Below, in pieces: positions 42,022 to 51,589 of a stretch of DNA of 64,000 nucleotides (the first letter of the stretch is position 1; each line of letters opens with the position of its first letter). The position numbers were made by a program, and so were the translations under genes. Origin of the DNA: Myroides indicus (lineage in GTDB: Bacteria > Bacteroidota > Bacteroidia > Flavobacteriales > Flavobacteriaceae); NCBI RefSeq assembly GCF_004364575.1, contig NZ_SOAG01000008.1, forward strand, positions 37,225-101,224, in the 5' to 3' direction. The notes beneath the pieces are model-generated. The model saw nothing but the letters and a program-made list of their open reading frames with translations, searched no databases and was not told the DNA's origin.

Positions 42022-43080
42022 ATGAAAAAAGTAATCATTACCGGCTTAGTCATCATAGCAGCATTAGCCGGAATCATCTATACCTTAAACGGCAATAAAG
42101 CAAAAAACAAAGCTGAAACAGACACAGTAGCTCAGCAAAATGCGGCAGTTGCTGTTCGTACAGAAACTGTTGAAGTAAAAGAGTTAAATACCCAATATAT
42201 TACTAATGGTATCATTATTCCCAAACAGGAAGTCATGCTTTCGGCCGAAACCAGCGGACGTATTACTAAACTTTTAGTCGAAGAAGGTACTTTGGTAAAA
42301 GTAGGACAAACACTAGCAATTATTGACGGAGACAAGCAAAATGTAACTCTAACCAACGCACAAGCAGTTTACAACAATGCACAGTCTGAATACAATCGCT
42401 TTAACAGCGCTTTCTCCACTGGCGGAGTCACTCAACAGCAGCTGGAACAAGCCAAATTGCAATTAGAAAATGCCAAGAACAATTTGGAAAGCGCCCGAAT
42501 TTCATTTTCTGACATCAATATAAAAGCGTCTTTTACGGGAATTGTAAACAAGCGCAACATAGAAGTGGGGTCATACGTTTCTCCCGGACAGCAGTTATTT
42601 GAAATAGTCAATGTTTCTTCTTTAAAGCTTAAAGTAAACGTTGATGAAAAAAACATCAGTACAGTAACAACAGGACAAACAGTAAAAATAGAAGTAAATG
42701 TACTGCCTAATCAGGTTTTTCAAGGCAAAGTGACTTTTATTGCTCCAAAAGCAGACAGCAATTTGAACTTTCCTATCGAACTTGAAATTGAAAATAACAG
42801 TAAAAACGAACTAAAAGCAGGTATGTATGCTACCGCCTACATCGGAAATGAAGAAAAGGCTACTGTTTTAGCCATACCTCGAACCGCATTTGTCGGCAGT
42901 GTAAGCAGCAATCAGGTTTTTGTGGTACAAGATGGCAAAGCAGTCTTAAAAACAGTTACTTCTGGCAGAAGTTTCGGAGACTATATCGAAATAGTTTCCG
43001 GACTTGAAAAAGGCATGCAAGCAATCACTTCCGGTCAGATTAATCTATTGGACGGAATGCCTGTAGAAATTATTAATTAA
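42022..43080 (+). CDS. RND periplasmic adaptor (membrane fusion protein)
   Basis: 352 residues with one N-terminal membrane anchor and no lipobox. The barrel-sandwich (lipoyl) halves flank a helical hairpin: AETSGRITKLLVEEGTLVKVGQTLAIID and FSDINIKASFTGIVNKRNIEVGSYVSPGQQLFEIV. A beta-barrel and membrane-proximal domain follow (VFVVQDGKAVLKTV, VSGLEKGMQAITSG). It links the RND permease to the TolC duct. Confidence 0.94.
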   Translation: MKKVIITGLVIIAALAGIIYTLNGNKAKNKAETDTVAQQNAAVAVRTETVEVKELNTQYITNGIIIPKQEVMLSAETSGRITKLLVEEGTLVKVGQTLAIIDGDKQNVTLTNAQAVYNNAQSEYNRFNSAFSTGGVTQQQLEQAKLQLENAKNNLESARISFSDINIKASFTGIVNKRNIEVGSYVSPGQQLFEIVNVSSLKLKVNVDEKNISTVTTGQTVKIEVNVLPNQVFQGKVTFIAPKADSNLNFPIELEIENNSKNELKAGMYATAYIGNEEKATVLAIPRTAFVGSVSSNQVFVVQDGKAVLKTVTSGRSFGDYIEIVSGLEKGMQAITSGQINLLDGMPVEIIN

Positions 43081-43105
43081 TCACATTAATCAGTTACTTA
43101 ACAGA

Positions 43106-46100
43106 ATGAAAATAGCCGAAATATCAATAAAACGCCCCAGTATAATTATTGTACTTTTTATCATACTAACGCTGGGCGGACTCTTTTCTTATACCCAGCT
43201 CGGGTATGAACTGATACCAAAATTTGAAGTAAACGTAATTACTATACAGACTGTTTATCCGGGTGCAGCACCGTCAGAAGTGGAAAATTCAGTAACCAAA
43301 AAAATAGAAGATGCTGTGTCATCGTTAGAAAACGTGAAAAAGATTGAATCCAAATCTTTTGAAAGTGTTTCCGTAGTGATGATTACTTTAAATACCGGAG
43401 CCGATGTCAATTATCTTTTAACAGATGCGCAGCGAAAAGTAAACGCTGTCATCAACGATTTGCCTGACGACGTAGAGACTCCCTCCCTCAACAAATTCTC
43501 ATTGGACGATGTTCCGATTATGAACCTTTCGGTCACCTCGCAATTATCTGAAAAAGATTTATACGATTTATTAGACCAAAAGATTCAGCCTGTTTTTGCC
43601 CGTGTAAACGGTGTGGCAAAAGTTGATATGATTGGTGGAGAAGAACGCGAAATTCAGGTGAGCATCGATCCTAAAAAATTAGAAGGATACGGTCTTAATA
43701 TCCTGCAGGTTCAACAGGTTATTACAACAGCTAACTTAGACTTTCCGACAGGAAATATTAAAACCCGGGGCAGTCAGACCACCATCCGGTTGTCCGGAAA
43801 ATTTACCTCAATTGACGAAATGCGGAATCTTCCGATATCTACTCCAAGCGGAATAATGATACGGTTAAAAGATATTGCCGATGTACAGGACGGAATTAAA
43901 GACGTTGAAAAAATAGCGCGTATAGATCAAAAAAACACTATTTTACTTCAGGTATTCAAGCAATCGGATGCCAATGCCGTTGCCGTGTCGGAATTAGTAA
44001 AAAAAACCATTGAAACAGTAGAAAAAGATTTTGCGGAACAAGATGTCCAAATAGTTGTGGCAAATGATACTACAGATTATACGATTAACTCCGCCAATAA
44101 CGTAATGCACGATTTGATGATTGCCATTGCATTGGTAGCCTTTATCATGCTTTTCTTTTTACACAGCTTAAGAGATGCTTTTATTGCTGTTGTTGCTATC
44201 CCCTTATCGCTTATAGCTACCTTTATCGGACTAAATCTAATGGGATATACTCTTAACCTGATGTCCTTATTAGGATTATCTCTTGTGGTGGGTATTTTAG
44301 TAGATGATGCCATTGTGGTTATTGAAAACATCCATCGCCACATGCAGATGGGTAAAAATAAAGCACGTGCAGCTTTTGACGGAGCTAAAGAAATCGGTTT
44401 TACTGTTACAGCCATTACTTTAGTTATTGTAGTAGTATTTTTGCCGATTGCGGTTTCATCCGGGTTAGTATCCGACATTTTACGCCAGTTTTGTGTTACC
44501 GTAGTAATTTCCACTTTATTATCGCTTTTAGTATCCTTTACTGTTGTCCCTTGGCTGTATTCGCGTATGGGAAAATTATCGCACATCAGCAAGTACAGCT
44601 TTTTTGGAAGAATTTTACACGGATTTGAATCGGGGCTGACTGCTATCATACACTGGATCAGCGGTATTTTGGAATGGGCATTGCGCAATTGGAAAAACAA
44701 GCTGATTACGCTTGTTGTTACTGTAGTTCTATTTGCTTCGTCCTTGTCACTGGTTGGAATGGGATATATCGGTTCGGACTTTTTCCCAGGCAATGACAAA
44801 GGAGAATTTTACCTGCAAATAGAAATGAACAAAGACGCTTCTATCGAGCAAACCAACTTTATGACCCAAAAGGCAGAAGATTATCTGAAACAAAAAACCG
44901 AAATCGTAAGGATGATTACCACTGTCGGACAAGCATCTGACGGGATGATGACTACAAGCGGAACAAAATACAAATCTGAAATTCAGATTTATCTGGATAA
45001 AGCCCACAATAAAAAAGAATCTACCAAAGTATATGCTGCCAAACTTAAACGAGAGATGGAACAGGTTTTGGTAGGCGCTAAGATAAAAACTGTCGACATT
45101 GGTATTATGGGAGCCGAACAAGCGCCTATTAATCTTACAGTAGTAGCTTCTTCTCAGGAAGACGCTTTGGAATACGCAAACAAAACTGCTGATTTACTCC
45201 GTCAAATTGCAGGAGCAACCGAAGTTAAGCTGACTTCAGAAGATGGAAATCCTGAAATAAATGTAAAAGTAAATCGCGACAAAATGAATTTACTCGGTTT
45301 GGATGTAGCTACTGTCGGAGGAACTATGCAAACTGCTTTTTCCGGAAATACCGATACAAAATTCAGAGCAGATGATACCGAATACGATATTAATATTCGC
45401 TATGACGAATTTGGCAGAGGAACGATAGATGACGTAAAAAATCTTAAATTTATCAATGCACAGGGACAAACAATAAAATTAGAGCAATTTGCCGACGTAT
45501 CCTATGGCTCTGGTCCTACTTTACTGGAGCGAAGAGACAAGTCTCCTGCCGTATCCGTTCAGGCTCAGGTTGTAGGAAAACCAGCCGGAACAATTGCTGC
45601 CGAGTGGGAAGCTGAATTTAACAAATTGGAATTGAAACCGGGTGTATCCTTTATTTGGGGAGGAAATATGGAAAATCAGCAGGAGGGCTTCGGAACATTG
45701 GGATATGCTTTATTAGCTTCCATTATTTTAGTATATCTGGTAATGGTTGCTCTGTATGACAACTTTGTAACTCCGTTTGTAGTCTTGTTTTCGATACCGC
45801 TTTCCTTTATCGGAGCGTTGCTGCTGCTTGCACTTTCTAATGAAACACTAAATATATTTACCATTTTAGGTATTATTATGCTTATTGGACTAGTTGCTAA
45901 AAATGCAATTATGTTAGTAGATTTTGCCAATCACCGGAAAGCAGAAGGTTTCAGTACTTATGATGCTTTGATTTCGGCCAACCACGCTCGTTTCAGACCT
46001 ATCTTAATGACAACTGTGGCAATGGTAATAGGAATGGTTCCTATTGCATTGGCGCAAGGAGACGGAGCTGATATCAACAGAGGATTAGCCACAGTAATTA

Positions 46101-46291
46101 TAGGAGGCTTAATATCTTCCTTACTGCTTACCTTGGTCATTGTTCCGGTTGTATATTCTATTTTTGACAGTCTGGGAAGAAGATTCGGAAAAGGCAAAAA
46201 AATAGACTATGCAGAATTAATGACTGAAGATTTTGTACAAAATGAGGCGTTTGTAGACGAATTGACTTCCGCTCAAAAAAATCAGGAATAA
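43106..46291 (+). CDS. RND efflux permease (HAE1-like)
   Basis: 1061 residues, twelve membrane helices in two repeats with two large periplasmic loops. Proton-relay residues are visible: the paired aspartates in GILVDDAIVVIENIHR and the lysine in GLVAKNAIMLVDFANH. The N-terminus ISIKRPSIIIVLFIILTLGG is typical. It exports drugs, detergents or other hydrophobic compounds through the TolC partner. The substrate cannot be told from sequence. Last gene of the tetR operon, followed by a terminator. Confidence 0.95.
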   Translation: MKIAEISIKRPSIIIVLFIILTLGGLFSYTQLGYELIPKFEVNVITIQTVYPGAAPSEVENSVTKKIEDAVSSLENVKKIESKSFESVSVVMITLNTGADVNYLLTDAQRKVNAVINDLPDDVETPSLNKFSLDDVPIMNLSVTSQLSEKDLYDLLDQKIQPVFARVNGVAKVDMIGGEEREIQVSIDPKKLEGYGLNILQVQQVITTANLDFPTGNIKTRGSQTTIRLSGKFTSIDEMRNLPISTPSGIMIRLKDIADVQDGIKDVEKIARIDQKNTILLQVFKQSDANAVAVSELVKKTIETVEKDFAEQDVQIVVANDTTDYTINSANNVMHDLMIAIALVAFIMLFFLHSLRDAFIAVVAIPLSLIATFIGLNLMGYTLNLMSLLGLSLVVGILVDDAIVVIENIHRHMQMGKNKARAAFDGAKEIGFTVTAITLVIVVVFLPIAVSSGLVSDILRQFCVTVVISTLLSLLVSFTVVPWLYSRMGKLSHISKYSFFGRILHGFESGLTAIIHWISGILEWALRNWKNKLITLVVTVVLFASSLSLVGMGYIGSDFFPGNDKGEFYLQIEMNKDASIEQTNFMTQKAEDYLKQKTEIVRMITTVGQASDGMMTTSGTKYKSEIQIYLDKAHNKKESTKVYAAKLKREMEQVLVGAKIKTVDIGIMGAEQAPINLTVVASSQEDALEYANKTADLLRQIAGATEVKLTSEDGNPEINVKVNRDKMNLLGLDVATVGGTMQTAFSGNTDTKFRADDTEYDINIRYDEFGRGTIDDVKNLKFINAQGQTIKLEQFADVSYGSGPTLLERRDKSPAVSVQAQVVGKPAGTIAAEWEAEFNKLELKPGVSFIWGGNMENQQEGFGTLGYALLASIILVYLVMVALYDNFVTPFVVLFSIPLSFIGALLLLALSNETLNIFTILGIIMLIGLVAKNAIMLVDFANHRKAEGFSTYDALISANHARFRPILMTTVAMVIGMVPIALAQGDGADINRGLATVIIGGLISSLLLTLVIVPVVYSIFDSLGRRFGKGKKIDYAELMTEDFVQNEAFVDELTSAQKNQE

Positions 46292-46310
46292 CCCCTATTT
46301 AACTTTATAA

Positions 46311-46345
46311 AAAATGGGGCTGTCTGAGTAAGATAGTCCCATTTT
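46311..46345 (+). terminator. terminator of the RND operon
   Basis: A 15-bp stem (46311-46325 with 46331-46345) containing two G-U pairs, core AAAATGGG / CCCATTTT, and a 5-base loop, 20 bases after the stop. Confidence 0.8.
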
Positions 46346-46403
46346 ATGTTCTATTTTAAAACTAATATAAGAAACACTACCTTTATTTACTTATTATTTT
46401 ACA

Positions 46404-47309
46404 ATGTCAGATTCAAAAAAACGCTATATTCAGGTTTACTCTCTAACAGATATTATTAATCGGAACTCTGATGTTTTAGTGGATCAAAGACTGGCTATTT
46501 TTGACATTGGACCACAAAACAAAAAATACTTTGTCATAGAAAAACCTTATCAGTTTACAACGATGGGACTGATTTTAATTATAGATGGAACCTGCGAAAT
46601 AACGATAAATCTAGAACCCGTAACCGTTCAGAAAAATGATATGTTGATTGTTTTGCCCAATCAGTTTTTTGAAATCATAAAGTTTTCGGATGACTTTTCC
46701 GTTAAAGCTATTTTTATAGATGCAGATTTATTCATAGAAGCGGGCTTTCACATCAAATCCAACAATTTAATTGACTTCTTATCTTCCAAATATCCCAAAG
46801 TTATTTCGCTGGACAATCAGGTAACACGAGATATAAAATACCACCTCAAAAAATTGAATTTCTTAGTGATTAAAAACAACCACTTGTTTTCAAAGAATCT
46901 GGTACTGCATCATTTTTCTATTCTAATTTATGAATTAGGCAACTTTTACAATCGGGCTGTTCTGGCTCACGATACTTCAAAAGAAATAAGGAAAGAAGAA
47001 TTAGCAAAAAAATTTCTGTACCTTGTTTCCACCCATTTTAAAAGACATCGGAATGTACAATATTATGCAGATGAAATGTTTATCAGTCGTAAACATCTCA
47101 CTAAAATAATTACCGATGTATTTAAAAAATCTCCTAAACAAATTATAGCGGAAAGTGTCATTTTAGAAGCAAAAGTATTGCTCAAAAACCCTCAGTTTGC
47201 CATTTCAGACGTAGTTACGGCTTTAAATTTTCAGGACACATCCATATTTAGCAAATACTTTAAAAATTATACAGGTGTTTCACCTAGTGCGTTTAAAGCG
47301 GATAATTAA
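46404..47309 (+). CDS. AraC-family transcription regulator
   Basis: 301 residues. N-terminal cupin-like domain (FTTMGLILIIDGTCEITINLEPVTVQKNDMLIVLP region) and C-terminal AraC helix-turn-helix pair (VQYYADEMFISRKHLTKIITDVFKKSPKQII; AISDVVTALNFQDTSIFSKYFKNYTGVSPSAFK). It is 151 bases upstream of the FabH-like gene on the same strand and may control it, though no operator was found. Confidence 0.9.
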   Translation: MSDSKKRYIQVYSLTDIINRNSDVLVDQRLAIFDIGPQNKKYFVIEKPYQFTTMGLILIIDGTCEITINLEPVTVQKNDMLIVLPNQFFEIIKFSDDFSVKAIFIDADLFIEAGFHIKSNNLIDFLSSKYPKVISLDNQVTRDIKYHLKKLNFLVIKNNHLFSKNLVLHHFSILIYELGNFYNRAVLAHDTSKEIRKEELAKKFLYLVSTHFKRHRNVQYYADEMFISRKHLTKIITDVFKKSPKQIIAESVILEAKVLLKNPQFAISDVVTALNFQDTSIFSKYFKNYTGVSPSAFKADN

Positions 47310-47460
47310 CCTCTAATAAAACAAGCCTTCTTATTATTAATACGTCTTTTTGACATATAACTCCGTTTATTTTACTATCAAAAAGACAAAATATTTTGGA
47401 AATTTGTTTTCCAATAAATTAAGGAATCAAATAACCAAAAAGCCTTACCCTAATCAATCC

Positions 47461-48459
47461 ATGAAATCAAATTTACAAAAACAAAGATTTGCTGCCATTT
47501 CAGCTATCGGAGGTTTTGTCCCGTACCAAAAACGTACCAATAAAGATTTAGAATTAATTTCAGACACCTCTGATGAATGGATAATAAAACGAACCGGAAT
47601 AAAAGAACGCAGAATATTAGAAAACGGTTTTGCAACTTCTGACATGGCTGTAGAAGCCATAAAAAACCTAGCAGAAGTTTACCATAAAGATCTCCGTAGT
47701 GCGGAAGCACTAATTGTAGCTACTTCCACTCCGGACATGCCTATGCCTGCCACCGCAAATATTATCTGCCAAAAACTCAATCTGAATACGCTATGGGCAT
47801 TTGATGTTAATTCTGCCTGTTCAGGTTTTTTATATGCCTTAGATTTAGGCGCCTCACTTATTGAAAGCGGAAGGTACCGAAATATAATTGTAGTCGGAGC
47901 GGATAAAATCAGTTCCTATGTCAATATCAAAGACAGAAACACCAATATCCTATTCGGTGATGGTGCCGGAGCTGTATGGCTAGAAGCTTCATCTGATGAA
48001 GGTATTATAGACGCCGTATTGCGAAGCAACGGCAGCGGAAAAGACTTTCTTAATATAGAAGGCGGGGGGTCTCTTTATCCCTTTTCCGATGAATCTTTTC
48101 AAGATGATAAAAAGTATATTAAGCAAGACGGTAAAATCGTATTTAAAAATGCAATTCAGGGAATGCGTGACACTTGTATTGAAGTAATGCAGAGAAACAA
48201 TTTTTCTGTACAGGATATTCAATGGCTGGTTCCACACCAGGCCAATCAGCGCATTATAGATGCTGTAGGAAAAGAAATTGATATTGACCAGCACAAAACA
48301 CTTACCAATATTAAGTACTATGGCAATACCATTGCAGCAACGATTCCACTGTGCATCTGGGAAAACACCACTGTATTAAACAAAGGAGATTTAATACTAC
48401 TCACCGCATTTGGAGCAGGCTTTTCATGGGGTGCAAGCCTTTTGAAATGGACTATATAA
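47461..48459 (+). CDS. fabH: 3-oxoacyl-ACP synthase III family protein
   Basis: 332 residues from the ATG at 47461; the longer reading adds 37 residues not typical of the family. The ketoacyl synthase III triad is intact: C120 in NSACSGFLYAL, H259 in VPHQANQR, N289 in YYGNTIAA. FabH condenses acetyl-CoA or branched acyl-CoA with malonyl-ACP. It is not in a fatty-acid cluster (no plsX or acpP nearby), so it may be a secondary KASIII paralogue, possibly under the adjacent AraC regulator. The gene symbol is by family only. Confidence 0.85.
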   Translation: MKSNLQKQRFAAISAIGGFVPYQKRTNKDLELISDTSDEWIIKRTGIKERRILENGFATSDMAVEAIKNLAEVYHKDLRSAEALIVATSTPDMPMPATANIICQKLNLNTLWAFDVNSACSGFLYALDLGASLIESGRYRNIIVVGADKISSYVNIKDRNTNILFGDGAGAVWLEASSDEGIIDAVLRSNGSGKDFLNIEGGGSLYPFSDESFQDDKKYIKQDGKIVFKNAIQGMRDTCIEVMQRNNFSVQDIQWLVPHQANQRIIDAVGKEIDIDQHKTLTNIKYYGNTIAATIPLCIWENTTVLNKGDLILLTAFGAGFSWGASLLKWTI

Positions 48460-48463
48460 AAAC

Positions 48464-48498
48464 CTGCGGACATGAAAATTATACCTCCGCAGATTTTT
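48464..48498 (+). terminator. terminator after the FabH-like gene
   Basis: CTGCGGA (48464-48470) pairs with TCCGCAG (48486-48492), followed by ATTTTTACT. Confidence 0.75.
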
Positions 48499-48589
48499 AC
48501 TGAAATTAATTTTTATACTTAAACAAATTTTAATCAATAAGTTCTTTGCCTTTATTTTTTAAATCGTAGTAAGAGTAAAGAAATGCTTT

Positions 48590-48901
48590 TTAAATAAATT
48601 CTTCAGGAATATTAATCCCTTTGTTGTTTAAATATTCTATCAATTCATTGTGCCTCTTTCGTAATTCAGAGCTGCAATCACAGGAAATAGGACATACCTC
48701 AAAGGGAGAAATCCCTAAAATTTTAGCAATATCGTTTAAAACCTCATTTTTCAATTTTGTTTTCCCACTTTCAATATCAGAATACGCTTTTTGCGTAATT
48801 CCTAATTTCATTGCAACAAACTCCTGAGATAATCCTAATTGTTTTCTGTTGTACTTGAGCTTTTTTGTATCTGGATTACAATTCATAGATAGTTTGCTCA
48901 T
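48590..48901 (-). CDS. XRE-family helix-turn-helix regulator
   Basis: 103 residues. A Cro/CI helix-turn-helix (about 13-67) is clear: LKYNRKQLGLSQEFVAMKLGITQKAYSDIESGKTKL. The tail has a cysteine cluster (CPISCDC) and a short predicted helix that may dimerise or bind a metal. Start may be the ATG at 48901 or 48886. A TATCTTTG -7 element lies at 48944-48937. It is divergent from two outer-membrane receptor genes 245 bases away and could regulate them, but no operator is evident. Confidence 0.87.
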   Translation of the reverse strand: MSKLSMNCNPDTKKLKYNRKQLGLSQEFVAMKLGITQKAYSDIESGKTKLKNEVLNDIAKILGISPFEVCPISCDCSSELRKRHNELIEYLNNKGINIPEEFI

Positions 48902-49146
48902 CTTCTTTTAACAAATAAATATTTACATTATGCTATCAAAGATAATACTATTTATATACCAAACAGAATCAGAATAGTTAAACTTATCTTTTAGTTATCT
49001 CCCGGTTAAAACCAAAAACTTTCAAAATAAAGCGGCTTACTACAACCACGAAGACACACTTTGCTGTTTTTTTGTCAATACAAACTGTAACAAAAACAAA
49101 TTTTTAAAGTCATATAGAATAGAGTTACAATTAATACTATAGCAAA

Positions 49147-51525
49147 ATGAAATTTTTTTATTGCCTTGTCACCTTACTCTTTAGTTCTGCAATTGCTTTT
49201 GCACAATATCTGGTAACGGGCAGTATAGTGGATCAGGATAATAATCCCGTTGCTTTTGCCGAAGTATATCTTCTCGATACTGACGGAGCACTTGCTGCTC
49301 AGAATTTTTCTGATGAAAAAGGAATATTTTTATTTGAAAACGTTAAAGGCAACTCTTATCGATTTCAATTATACAGTTACGGAATTCTGCAAGTTGACCA
49401 GACCGTAAATGTTACATCCGATACAAATCTTGGAAAGATGGCAATTAAAAACTCTACCCTGTTGAATGAAATTGTCCTCACCAGCCCTAAAAAAATATTT
49501 GAACGAAAAATAGACAGAACGGTTTTTAATGTTGAAAATGCTGTTACCACTTTAAACAGTGATGCTTTAGAAACCTTAAAAATGGCTCCCGGATTAAAGA
49601 TAGATAACGAAAGCATCTCAATTATCGGAAAAAATAATGTCAGAATCTTAATCAATGATCGCTTTGTGCAAATGTCCGGCGAAGATTTGATTAACTATCT
49701 GAAATCTATACCTGCAAACAATATTCAAAAAATAGAAATTATAACAGCTCCTCCGGCAAAATATGAAGCAGAAGGAAACAGCGGATTAGTAAATATTGTT
49801 TTAAAGTCTTCTAAAATCAATGCGTGGAGCAATAAAATTGAAGCAACGAAAATTCAGGCAGACCGAGCATATTGGCGATTGGGAAACCTGTTTAATTACA
49901 ACAAAGACAAAATCTCGCTAAGCATCAATATAAACGGAAATATCGGTAAAAGCAATTCGATCGAAAAATTGGATATATTTTATCCTCAGGGATTGTGGTC
50001 TTTAAAAAATATAGCTACTCGAAATGAAGACAAAATTGCAGCAACTGCTCAGTTTGATTATCGTTTTAACGATAAGACTACGGTTGGAATTCAGTATATA
50101 GGCAACAGTAAAAAACCATCTGATACAGATGTTGTGTATACAGATATTTACGATGGTAAGAATATCGATTATTACACAAATACTTTTGGAAAAAAGAAGG
50201 AATACACAAAGAGCAATGCTTTAAATGCTCATTTACTGCATCAATTTGACTCTCTCGGCACAAAAATAGCTGTTGATGTAGATTATTTTGAATACCGCAA
50301 TGATAAAAACAGAACTTTTATCACTATTCCTGAATTTTTAAACGGAGAGTCTGGCGAGCCTTTTTCTGCGGCGAACTTTGGTAAACAAGATATTGACAAT
50401 TTCAGCGCTAAAATAGATATCGATCAGCCACTTAAATGGTTTAGTCTTTCGTATGGAGGAAAATTGAGTGTTACCACAACCAACAACAAGACCAATTACT
50501 TTGATTTAAATCAGAATTTTCCGGTTGAAGACCTCAGTCAGCGAGATAATTTTGAATACAAAGAGAATACGCAGGCACTTTATATGAGCGCACAAAAATC
50601 TCTATCGGAGAAATGGCAGATACAAGCAGGACTGAGACTTGAAAATACCCAAACAACCGGAAATTCCAGAATATATAAAACTTCAAACAAAAAAGAATAC
50701 GTACAATTATTCCCGTCAGTATATATTGGTTATGCCCCTACCGAAAATCACTCTTTATCTGCAAGTTATAACAAACGGATTGCCAGGCCCTCATTTTGGG
50801 AACTCAATCCTTTCCGATGGTATATTAATCAATTTAGCTATGCGGAAGGAAATCCTGCTCTACAGCCTGCATTTACCGATAATTTTGAATTATCACATAC
50901 CTATCAGGGAAAATTAATTACATCAGTGTCTCTTTCAAAAACCAAAGAGAATTTTGCTCAATATCCCACTATTGATTCAGAAAATAACACCCAGATTTAC
51001 TTGAGAGACAATATCTTTAATACCACTGACATAACGCTATCGGAAACTTATATTTTAGATGCTTTTCACTTCCTGCAATCTCAAACAACGGCTACTCTTT
51101 TTTACAAAGACATGTCTCTGTTAAAGGATATTGACATCCCTGCAAATAATGGAACAGGAATCTACATAACCACTGATAATACTTTTTCTTTCAATCCGGA
51201 AAAAACAATACAGGCTCAGCTTAACTTTTGGTATCAGTCTCCTGTAAAGTTTCAGATCTATGATCTTGGTGAGTCATATGCAGTTAACCTCGGTTTTAAA
51301 TATGCTCTCTTGAATAAAAAACTGCAGCTGTCTGTTTACGCAAATGATATTTTAAAAACAAGCTCTCCTTCTATTAAAACAAATACCAATAACGTAGATC
51401 AAATTTATAATATGTATTACGACAATCGCTATATAAGAGTGGGATTAACTTTTTCTTTTGGCAACGAAAGCATTAAAGTTAAACAGCACGATGGAAGTAA
51501 TACAGAAGAAAAAAACAGAAGTTAA
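49147..51525 (+). CDS. outer-membrane beta-barrel receptor with carboxypeptidase-like and plug domains (copy 1)
   Basis: 792 residues: signal peptide (cleaved near AFAQ), a carboxypeptidase-regulatory-like beta domain (about 22-95: LVTGSIVDQDNNPVAFAEVYLL), a plug-type domain (about 115-225, with IEIITAPPAKYEAEGNSGLVNIVLK), then a large beta-barrel of the OMP_b-brl_3 type. It resembles TonB-dependent receptors, but I see no obvious TonB box. The substrate is unknown; no SusD-like partner is present. A paralogue follows 64 bases downstream on the same strand. Confidence 0.88.
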   Translation: MKFFYCLVTLLFSSAIAFAQYLVTGSIVDQDNNPVAFAEVYLLDTDGALAAQNFSDEKGIFLFENVKGNSYRFQLYSYGILQVDQTVNVTSDTNLGKMAIKNSTLLNEIVLTSPKKIFERKIDRTVFNVENAVTTLNSDALETLKMAPGLKIDNESISIIGKNNVRILINDRFVQMSGEDLINYLKSIPANNIQKIEIITAPPAKYEAEGNSGLVNIVLKSSKINAWSNKIEATKIQADRAYWRLGNLFNYNKDKISLSININGNIGKSNSIEKLDIFYPQGLWSLKNIATRNEDKIAATAQFDYRFNDKTTVGIQYIGNSKKPSDTDVVYTDIYDGKNIDYYTNTFGKKKEYTKSNALNAHLLHQFDSLGTKIAVDVDYFEYRNDKNRTFITIPEFLNGESGEPFSAANFGKQDIDNFSAKIDIDQPLKWFSLSYGGKLSVTTTNNKTNYFDLNQNFPVEDLSQRDNFEYKENTQALYMSAQKSLSEKWQIQAGLRLENTQTTGNSRIYKTSNKKEYVQLFPSVYIGYAPTENHSLSASYNKRIARPSFWELNPFRWYINQFSYAEGNPALQPAFTDNFELSHTYQGKLITSVSLSKTKENFAQYPTIDSENNTQIYLRDNIFNTTDITLSETYILDAFHFLQSQTTATLFYKDMSLLKDIDIPANNGTGIYITTDNTFSFNPEKTIQAQLNFWYQSPVKFQIYDLGESYAVNLGFKYALLNKKLQLSVYANDILKTSSPSIKTNTNNVDQIYNMYYDNRYIRVGLTFSFGNESIKVKQHDGSNTEEKNRS

Positions 51526-51589
51526 ATTTTGAATACCGTTTTCTGTAAATTATTAATATATTGTAACTGATTAATACCAGCCTTATTTT

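Noticed and set aside
44077..44799. 240-codon minus-strand open frame inside the RND permease gene
   Set aside because: It lies wholly within an unmistakable gene in another frame and its translation has no recognisable domain.
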